Source of the DNA: Mesorhizobium sp. SARCC-RB16n
GTDB taxonomy: Bacteria; Pseudomonadota; Alphaproteobacteria; Rhizobiales; Rhizobiaceae
Assembly: GCF_008520305.1 (NCBI RefSeq)
Contig: NZ_ML703260.1
Location: 165,060-217,074, forward strand
Direction of reading: 5' to 3'
DNA length: 52,015 nucleotides
A program made the translations under genes and the position numbers. Every line of letters begins with the position of its first letter. Position 1 is the first letter of the stretch. Shown one piece after another: positions 51,983-52,015 of the stretch. The notes beneath the pieces are model-generated. The model had not been told where the DNA came from. It was given only the letters and a program-made list of their open reading frames with translations, and did not search any database.

Positions 51983-52015
51983 GGCCTGTTGCACAATTCT
52001 GGCATTGTGATTCAC
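51983..52015. mobile_element. Possible left end of an insertion sequence
   Basis: The REP-like repeat stops at GGGG and turns into GGCCTGTTGCACAATTC, a sequence type reminiscent of terminal inverted repeats with CTGTTGCA. An inner CACAAT/ATTGTG palindrome follows (51992-52009). The transposase would lie outside the window, so this is only a hint. Confidence 0.35.

Overview
The window looks like chromosomal DNA from a Mesorhizobium-type alphaproteobacterium (order Rhizobiales). Signs of this are high GC with long G/C-ending codon runs, a MucR/Ros regulator, a mitofilin-like gene inside a hemC-hemD-hemY heme cluster, a DUF1127 protein, a zur-znu zinc locus, several polyamine/sugar ABC importers, and rhizobial-style intergenic palindromes. 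I could not run searches, so the genus is an inference. I see no rRNA, tRNA, CRISPR array or prophage. The only hint of a mobile element is at the extreme right edge.

Layout. 1-4.2 kb: two facing G-rich octamer repeats, DUF1127, a LysR regulator, a GT25 glycosyltransferase, DUF1761, a methyltransferase coupled to an EVE protein, and YciI. 4.2-12.5 kb: gpsA and tsaD (minus strand), diverging from hemC, hemD, mitofilin, hemY, a TerB-like gene and a class I amidotransferase. 12.5-16.1 kb: a small hypothetical, an MFS exporter, a frameshifted aminotransferase and mucR. 16.1-21.8 kb: a minus-strand sugar unit reading GH15 glucoamylase, gnd, zwf, ROK glucokinase, which would turn a glucan into pentose phosphate. 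22-28.7 kb: an RbsABC-type sugar importer and a FadB/FadJ-like beta-oxidation enzyme. 28.7-31.6 kb: zinc uptake znuA-znuC-znuB-zur with a good Zur-box candidate. 31.8-37.5 kb: a LuxR-type regulator diverging from a polyamine-type importer plus an SDR dehydrogenase. 37.8-38.6 kb: a secreted Gly/Asn-rich protein with a clear terminator.

38.8-51.9 kb is the most unusual part. A two-winged-helix GntR regulator sits at a divergent promoter. One arm (minus) encodes a PotFGHI-like importer, a GT1/MGT-like glycosyltransferase, three paralogous cupins and an aldehyde dehydrogenase broken by a one-base frameshift. The other arm (plus) encodes the GntR protein, a second glycosyltransferase homologous to the first, a PuuA-like gamma-glutamylamine synthetase overlapping it by ATGA, and a PuuB-like FAD oxidase. 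This resembles the putrescine-utilisation (Puu) route of import, gamma-glutamylation, oxidation and aldehyde oxidation, but it carries a glycosyltransferase on each arm and a cupin trio and has no visible PuuD hydrolase. I propose it handles a glycosylated, or to-be-glycosylated, amine.

Two genes (aminotransferase at 14.3-15.4 kb, aldehyde dehydrogenase at 38.8-40.3 kb) are each interrupted by an apparent single-base loss in a short base run. Both could be real pseudogenes or assembly errors. Many genes appear to use TTG or GTG starts backed by good Shine-Dalgarno sequences.
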